Source: Siderastrea radians
Taxonomy: Eukaryota; Cnidaria; Anthozoa; Scleractinia; Rhizangiidae
DNA length: 64,000 nucleotides
Direction of reading: 5' to 3'
Assembly (NCBI GenBank): GCA_964017195.1
Contig: OZ024898.1
Location: forward strand, 11,629,630-11,693,629
Shown: positions 57,601 through 64,000 of the stretch, in pieces
Layout: each line of letters starts with the position of its first letter
How positions within the stretch are numbered: position 1 is the stretch's first letter
Notes under the pieces: model-generated
What the model saw: the letters and a program-made list of their open reading frames with translations, nothing else
Database searches by the model: none
Told to the model about the DNA's origin: nothing
Translations under genes and position numbers: made by a program

Positions 57601-59693
57601 AAACACAGCCCTACATGGCTATACGCAGCCATACATGGCTATACACAGCTATACACAGATATACATGACTATAGAAACAGCCATACAAGGCTATACACAG
57701 CTATACATAGGTTTACACAGATATACACAGCTATACGTATCCATACACAGCTATTCATTGCCATATACATAGCTATACACAGCTATACATGGCCATTCAC
57801 CAATATACATGGCTATACGTTCCTATACACAGCCATGCATGACTATACACAGCTATACATTGACATACACAGCTATACACAGCTATATATAGCTAGACAC
57901 AGCTGTACCTAGCTATACATAGCTATACATAGCTATACACAGCTATACATGGGTTTACACAGCTATACATAGCTACACACAGCTATACATGGCTACACAT
58001 AGCTATACACAGCAATACATAGCTATACATAGCTATACATGGCTATAGCTCACAGCCCTATATAGCCATAGACAGCTTTTCGTGGCTATATACAAAGCTA
58101 TACACAGCTATACATGGCGATACACAGCCATACTTGGCGAAAAACATCTCTACATCACTATACACAGCAATAAATGGCTATACACAGCCATACATGTCAT
58201 ACACAGCTATACATAGCTATACACATCTGTACATAGCTATACATAGTTATACATAGGCATTCACATCTATACGTAGCTATACACAGCCCTAGCTCCATAC
58301 ATGGCTATACACAGCTTTACATGGATATGCACATCTATCTATACATGGCTATACACAGCCATACATAGCTATATACAGCTATACATAGCCATACGCAGCT
58401 ATACCCAGCCATGCATAGCTATACACAGCCATACATAGCTATAAACAGCCATACATAGATATGCACAGCTATACATAGCTATATACAGCTATACATGGCC
58501 ATACACAGCTATACACATCCAAACAGAGCTATACACAGCTATACATGGCGATACACAGCCATACTTGGCGAAAAACATCTCTACATCACTATACACAGCA
58601 ATAAATGGCTATACACAGCCATACATGTCATACACAGCTATACATAGCTATCTATACACATCTGTACATAGCTATACATAGTTATACATAGGCATTCACA
58701 TCTATACGTAGCTATACACAGCCCTAGCTCCATACATGGCTATACACAGCTTTACATGGATATGCACATCTATCTATACATGGCTATACACAGCCATACA
58801 TAGCTATATACAGCTATACATAGCCATACGCAGCTATACTCAGCCATGCATAGCTATACACAGCCATACATAGCTATAAACAGCCATACATAGATATGCA
58901 CAGCTATACATAGCTATATACAGCTATACATGGCCATACACAGCTATACACATCCAAACAGAGCTATACACAGCTATACACGGCTATACATGGCCACACA
59001 CAGATATACATGGCTATAAACATAGCTATAAATAGCTATACACAGCTAAGGTAGTTAGGCGGGAAATTAATGAGCTCCAGAATGAGGAAACTCTAGAGCA
59101 TGTTCAGAAAATGGTCTGTTTCGTTTCTACAAAATGTACAGTGTACATAGTTCGTTAACAATATTTTTAATAATCTTGCATGGCCTTAATAGCTTGTTTA
59201 CCAAAACGATTTTTCGACAGTTTTGAAGTTTTAAACTTGAGAAAAAAAAACATCTAATATCTATAAATGGAGAGAAAACGTTCAAAAGAATGCTCAGTTG
59301 TTTTTTTGGTGGAAGGCGAAAAGTTCAACTTACAAAATCTGCCTTCGAAGATTTCATGTTGGTTTTCTTCACGGCAGAGAGCTTGTCTTGTTCTGAAACA
59401 ACCGAGTAAGTGAAGTTTTTAAAGGGTCATGATTTTGAGTATTACGGTCAAAGAAATTATGTTTTGAAATGGAAATTTAATTTATGTCATTAGAAGTGTG
59501 TCATTTACTTTTTGACTTCAAAAACTTATTAGAAAACGCGCTCAAATTTGTGACAGATGTAGTCTTGATTATTTTGCCATGCTCAGCCGATTTCACTCGC
59601 GTGGATGGACCCACGATGCTGGAAGTGTAACGCGAATTGCATGAACTTACGGGTTTTCGAATAAACGTTTTCAAAAATGATTTCTCTGTCCAT
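54644..59693 (-). CDS. Candidate three-exon gene of unknown identity, 3'-incomplete
   Basis: Three short exons on the minus strand fit together in phase. Exon 1 (59693-59651) starts MDREIIFENVYSKT and ends C|GTAAGT. Exon 2 (59392-59334, acceptor GTTTCAG) reads QDKLSAVKKTNMKSSKADF and ends TTT|GTAAGT. Exon 3 (54694-54644, acceptor GATTTAG) reads FWEMLKEEFGVFGDVTK and ends AAG|GTGAGT. All three donors are near-perfect and the phases agree, but the exons are short enough for chance to matter. Reading through exon 3 stops after two codons, so further exons are expected; none was found. I do not recognise the protein. The second intron would carry the 10-bp minisatellite, two other repeat elements and 4.6 kb of sequence. 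Confidence 0.4.
55371..56235. mobile_element. Foldback element with about 300-bp arms
   Basis: Ends CACAGGCAGACCACCCTATG and its complement. Arms share GTTAATAATTGTTGACATAA, ATTACGTCGGCTTCGATTTA, CCGTTTAAGGCGTTATTTTG and AACAAGGCATGCAGCAAAAC. The short centre contains CGTCTCGACCGTTG twice. Non-coding. Confidence 0.8.
56330..57190. repeat. Inverted repeat enclosing MITE family A copy 2
   Basis: TTCGTTACTTTTAGGGGTTT at 56,331 and its complement at about 57,184-57,165 pair. They continue with GCGCTATA(T/C)AGAGAAAAA and TGTCTGAATG. The MITE at 56,573-57,034 is nested between them. Confidence 0.7.
56573..57034. mobile_element. MITE family A copy 2
   Basis: 462 bp, same ends (TGCGCCGATCAATTCGAAAG) and interior as 828-1,306. 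The flanks are TTA on the left and GTA on the right, consistent with a decayed 3-bp duplication. Confidence 0.8.
57523..59050. repeat. 10-bp minisatellite block 1 with higher-order duplication
   Basis: About 1.5 kb of imperfect AGC(T/C)ATACA(C/T) units. The stretch 58,111-58,541 is repeated almost exactly at 58,542-58,976, shown by the shared rare unit GGCGAAAAACATCTCTACAT. Confidence 0.92.
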
Positions 59694-59837
59694 AACAGTA
59701 GGCCAAAGCACAGTCGCAACACAACAGCACAAGCATCACTTCAGTGAGATTTCGGCGAATAATTGCTTTCAATTTTGACTGTCGGGTCCATATCTTTGTG
59801 CAATTGTCGATTTTCTTGTCCTAGAGGTTTTCAATAG

Positions 59838-60260
59838 TAATAAGGCGAAGCAGTTGTCGGTTTAAAGCTATTTTATCCGAAAAGCTTCCGAAAACAGTTT
59901 TCTGCGTCCCTCAAAGCGCCTAACTCTATATAAGCTTACTTCGCAACCTAAAAGCTTATGCCATAATTTAAAGCGTATCTAGCGTTTGTTGGAGAACGAA
60001 ATATAGAAGTTATTTAAGAGACTATAAGCGAAGCAGTTGTCGGTTTAAACCTATTTTTCCGAAAAGTTTCCGAAACCAGTTCTGTGCATTTCTAAAAGTA
60101 TTCGCAGTCGCAAAAGTTATGCCACAGAGTTAAGCATGTTTGATGTTTGCTTGTTTTCAATCTCGATGGTCTCAAGTTAGAGAACGAAATATCAAAGTTA
60201 CTTAAATAACTATAAGCGAAGCAGTTTTGGGTTTAAAGCTATTTTATCCGGTAAGTTCTG
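59838..60260. repeat. Three tandem units of about 186 bp
   Basis: AAGCGAAGCAGTTGTCGGTT (or a close variant) followed by TTTAAA-CTATTTT-TCCG recurs at about 59,843, 60,023 and 60,211. The region is just upstream of the candidate gene's first exon. Confidence 0.7.
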
Positions 60261-60741
60261 TGTGTTTCTCCAAGTGCTCGAATTTCTTCGCGGCCGCTAT
60301 AAACTACGCGACATTTCTTCGATACTTTAATTACAGGTGCTTGGAAGCTCCCCAAATCCTTTCTTTCGGGTAATCCCAGTAAAATGCCGGTGAAATGCCA
60401 GTATAAGTTTTTGACTAGACTAATAGTGGCAGTTCATGTTATTTGTTAACATCCGAATGTGATGAAGATAACCCATTCAGTACTTCATAATAAGCTTTAT
60501 TTTGTTGTTTTAAACGAGCGACCTTTCAAGTTCATTCAAGCGAACAGCCAGTAATCCAAGGAGATTTGACAAGCCTTGACAGCTTTAAAATGACAGGATA
60601 TCAAAACATTGCCCAAACCAAGCAAGACGATTCGTGATATAAATGTGCGTTCAGTTTGATGCCCAGAAAAACAATAATCAAGCTGTGCTTAGCCTCTAGA
60701 ATGACCTTTCGAGCTTGGTTTTACAGAACAGATCTCCAAAA

Positions 60742-63068
60742 TATGTATGGCGGTGTATATCTATGTATAGCTCTGTATAGCTGTATCTCGCTGTGTATAG
60801 CCATTTATAGCTGTGTATAGCCATGTATGGCTGTGTGTAGCTAATATATACCTGTGTCTAGCCATGAATGGCTGTGTATATAACCATGTATGGCCATGTA
60901 TAGCTGTGTATAGCCATGTATGGCTGTGAATAGCCATGTATGGCTGTGTATAGCCATGTGTGGATGTGCATAGCAACGTATAGCTGCTTTTATCCATGTA
61001 TGGCTGTGTTTCGCCAAGTATGGCTGTGTATGGCTATGTATAGCTGTGTAGAGCCCTGCATGGATGAGTATAGCTATGTTTCGTCAATCATAGCGGTGTA
61101 TAGCCATATATGGCTGTGTATATAGCCATGTTTGGCCATGTATAGCTGTGTATAGCCATGTATGGCTGTGTATAGCTATAGCCATGTATGGCTGAATATA
61201 GTCATGTATTGTTGTGTATAGCCAAGCATGTATGAGTATAGCTATGTATAGTCATTTATAGCTGTGTATAGCCATATATAGCTGTGTATAACTGTGTATG
61301 GCCATGTACAGCTTTGCATGGCTGTGTCTAGCCATGTATGGCTGTGTATAGCTGTGTATAGCCATGTATAGCTGTGTATGGCTGTGTTTAGCCATGTATG
61401 GCTGTGTATGGCCATGTATGGATGTGTACAGTCATGTATGGCCGTGTATATCTACTATGTATAGCTCTGTATAGCCTTGTTTCTCTGTGTATAGCCATGT
61501 ATGGCTGTGAATAGCTACGTATAGCTGCGTTTAGCCATGTATGGCTGTGTTTTGTCACGTATGGCTGTGTATCGCCATGTATTTAACAATTATCCTGCGA
61601 AATCGCGCGGAATATCACCTGATACTTAGCCGACGAGGCCGTAGGCCGAGTTGGCTAAATCAGGGGATATTCCGCAAGATTGAGCAGGATAATTGTTTTA
61701 TTATTCAACAAATTCTCATCGACTACCATTTTCAGAACGAGAAAAACTATGGTTCTACGATGAAAACGCTAAAAGCTAGCAACACATAAGCTTAATGAAA
61801 ATCAAAACAGAACTTCAAGAAATCGAAGTTTACTACCGTTCACTTAAAAAGACTTATTTACAAACTCATGCCTGGAAATGACAAGACAAAGTAAAAAAAT
61901 ATATTGCTACCTTACCGAGAATAAGTCCTCTTCCTGTGAATTAAAATCTTTTCAACTTTTCAACTTTCCGTGAGTAAGTCTGCTGCTTCGTTCGCAATAG
62001 CATTTTCTTGGTTGAGTTCTCATTATGAAAATTCCAAGTCAACCTCTGGATAACTTTGTGAGCTGAAGCAAATACTTGTTGACTTCTTGTGAGCATTTAA
62101 TCGTGGAAAGTTTCTTCCAGGGAGTTAAAATTTGCGGAGAACACTGCTAAAACTACCTCGCTTTTCAAAATGGCCGCCAAACAAGCAATGAAAGAAACGC
62201 TGCAGTGCACTTCCAAATATGGTCATTTACGTATATCGCAGGATATCTGTCATGTACGGATGACAGATATTGAGGGCTTCCTTACCATATATGGGCATCG
62301 CGACAATTTGTTGAATAATAAAAATGTATATAGCCATGTATGGCTGTGAGTAGCTACGTTTAGATGCGTTTAGCCATGTATGGTCGTGTTTTGTCATGTA
62401 TGGCTGTGTATAGCCATGTATGGCTGTGTGTAGTCACGTATGGTTCTGTATAGGCATGTATGGCTATATATGGCTGTGTATAGTCCTGTACCGTCCTGTA
62501 TAGACTAGTATAGCTATCTATATCCATGTGTAGCCCTGTATAGCTGTTTATAGCCATGTATGGCTGTGTAAAGCTGTGTATATCCATGTTTAGCTGGGTA
62601 TAGCCATGTATGGCTGTGTGTAGCGATATATGGATGTATATAGTGGTGTATGGAAGATCTATATCTATCACTATGTATAGCCATACATGTGTAGCCATGT
62701 ATGGCTGTGTATAGTCATGTATGGCTGCGTATAGCTATGTATATCCGTGTATAGCCCTGTATAGCTGTTGATATCCATGTATGGCTGTATATAAGCACGC
62801 ATGGGCCTGTATAGCTGTGTATCGCTTTGTATCGTTGTGTATTGCATCTATAGCTGCGTATATCCATGTATGGCTGTGCACAGCCATATATGGCCGTGTG
62901 TAGCCATGTATGGCTGTGTGTAGTTATGTATGACTGTATATTTCTATGTATAGCTGTGTACATCCATGTATGGCTGTGAATAGCCATGTAGACTATCTGT
63001 ACTATTCATAGCTGTGTATATCTGTGTATGGCTGTGTATAGCCATGTATCGTTATGTATGGCCATGTA
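60742..63068. repeat. 10-bp minisatellite block 2, opposite orientation, interrupted
   Basis: Imperfect (G/A)TGTAT(A/G)GC(C/T) units, the reverse complement of block 1, at 60,742-61,582 and 62,323-63,068. A family-D element separates them. Open frames rich in H, T and Y here are artefacts. Confidence 0.92.
61583..62322. mobile_element. Repeat family D copy 2, inserted in the minisatellite
   Basis: Near-identical to 17,525-18,262. ATGTAT flanks it on both sides, consistent with a target duplication though also compatible with the surrounding repeat. The site confirms the element's boundaries at TTAACAATTATCC and GAATAATAAA. Confidence 0.85.
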
Positions 63069-63084
63069 TACGTATTCATTTTTA

Positions 63085-64000
63085 TTAAAAACTGGACTAG
63101 GTATATTGAATTTCTAGCATTTTGATTGGCTGAAAAGAGCTAAGCTATCAGCTCATATACCTGCCGCGACCAAATATGGTCAGTGAACACTCAGCAACAA
63201 AATGGACAAAGTGAGCTGAAAGTTTTTTTCCTCTCGAGCAACCCGGCGAGAAATATGGACGAGAAAAATCACTTGGCAGCGAATTTAAATTAAGCAGAAA
63301 GTCCAGCAGCGTCACTAACAAGCGCATCACCAACAGCGTCGTCTATAAACACAAGTCAAAATTGTTTGAAGAAACTGTGCAGAAATAGAAATTTTTAAAA
63401 GCATTAAGGGTTGTGTTTACAATTAATTTCTTTCATCGATCGTCACTTCGATTATTGAAATTGAACAAACGGTAGGTTTTATCAGGAAGGCTTTCTACTT
63501 TAAAATATCAAGACAAGACATAAAATAAAACACAGTGAAATGGGGCAGGAGCATTTAATAAAAACTATCACACATTCATGGCGAGTCGGTGCGAGAATCA
63601 TGAAGCAGTCTAAACAAGTACTAAACAAACTACAGCTATAAACTAGCAAGAAGGAAGGAAGGGGGAGATTTTTTTCGGCTTTAACACGCAAAATTGACAC
63701 TGGTTCACTTGCACTCGTTGCAGCTCTGTGTTCCAGCAGGTCCAAATGCTCAGATAGAAATCGGATGCCATGTAAACTTAACGGAGTTAAATCACCTTTC
63801 CAGTTGTTTGAATGTTGTTTTTACCATTCCGTCCGCAACCTCTAAACCGAGAACAACTGCATTTTCTGCTTTGCCTTTAACAAGCTATGATGGTAAATTT
63901 TAAGTGTTCCTCGCTTCAGTAATCTTGCTTCTGAGCTGCATAGAAAGTACCTTTTTAGTTCAAATTTTTCAAAACTTTTTAGTTCAAATTAGTTCTGTCT
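63085..64000 (+). repeat. Repeat family B, copy 2 (runs off the window)
   Basis: Reverse-complement match to the blocks of the 7.5-10.6 kb copy, without its two insertions. Shared phrases include GAGAACAACTGCATTTTCTG-type, TTTACCATTCCGTCCGCAAC and GGTATATTGAATTTCTAG. Confidence 0.75.

Noticed and set aside
57537..63060. CRISPR-like array
   Set aside because: Units are 10 bp, contiguous and imperfect with no spacers; this is a minisatellite in a eukaryotic genome.

Overview
The window reads as intron-rich, AT-rich, repeat-dense animal nuclear DNA, most likely from an anthozoan cnidarian (coral or sea-anemone type). Three things support that: a secreted mosaic gene combining H-type-lectin-like, Kazal, C-type lectin, EGF and TLDc modules; a tRNA-derived SINE; and many foldback elements and MITEs with G/C-rich ends. 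The species cannot be fixed from sequence alone. No bacterial-style operons, rRNA genes or CRISPR arrays are present, and most open frames are shadows of repeats.

The one well-supported gene lies on the minus strand from 44,129 down to its stop codon at 15,116. I traced 15 exons with consensus splice sites. Their phases match at every junction and they total 2,925 bp (974 codons plus stop), 5'-incomplete. In protein order they encode an H-lectin half-domain; four exons of H-lectin-like repeats; a Kazal/follistatin-like module; a full H-lectin exon; a second set of four H-lectin-like exons paralogous to the first; a C-type lectin domain; a calcium-binding-type EGF; and a C-terminal TLDc domain on two exons. 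The module boundaries from the Kazal exon onward are all phase 1, the classic exon-shuffling signature. The expected exon(s) for the start of the first H-lectin domain and the signal peptide were not found.

The introns and flanks are packed with mobile DNA. 0.8-14.2 kb holds MITEs and foldbacks with readable target-site duplications (TAA, 9 bp, TA) and nested insertions. 15.6-16.1 kb is a LINE reverse-transcriptase remnant. 21.6-25.5 kb is a TTAA-flanked foldback split by a 2.3-kb tandem-repeat insertion. 27.1-31.1 kb holds several tandem and inverted repeats. 40.7-43.8 kb is a 3.1-kb foldback carrying an exon-like open frame. 45-50.6 kb has two LINE remnants, a tRNA-SINE and two inverted 13-bp minisatellites.

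From 54 to 60 kb there is a weaker candidate three-exon minus-strand gene (start ATG at 59,693) of unknown identity. The right end (57.5-63.1 kb) is dominated by a 10-bp minisatellite present in two opposite-orientation blocks around a 1.7-kb unique centre, one block interrupted by a 740-bp element that also occurs at 17.5 kb. 63.1-64.0 kb is an inverted copy of the repeat at 7.5-10.6 kb and preserves its uninterrupted form.
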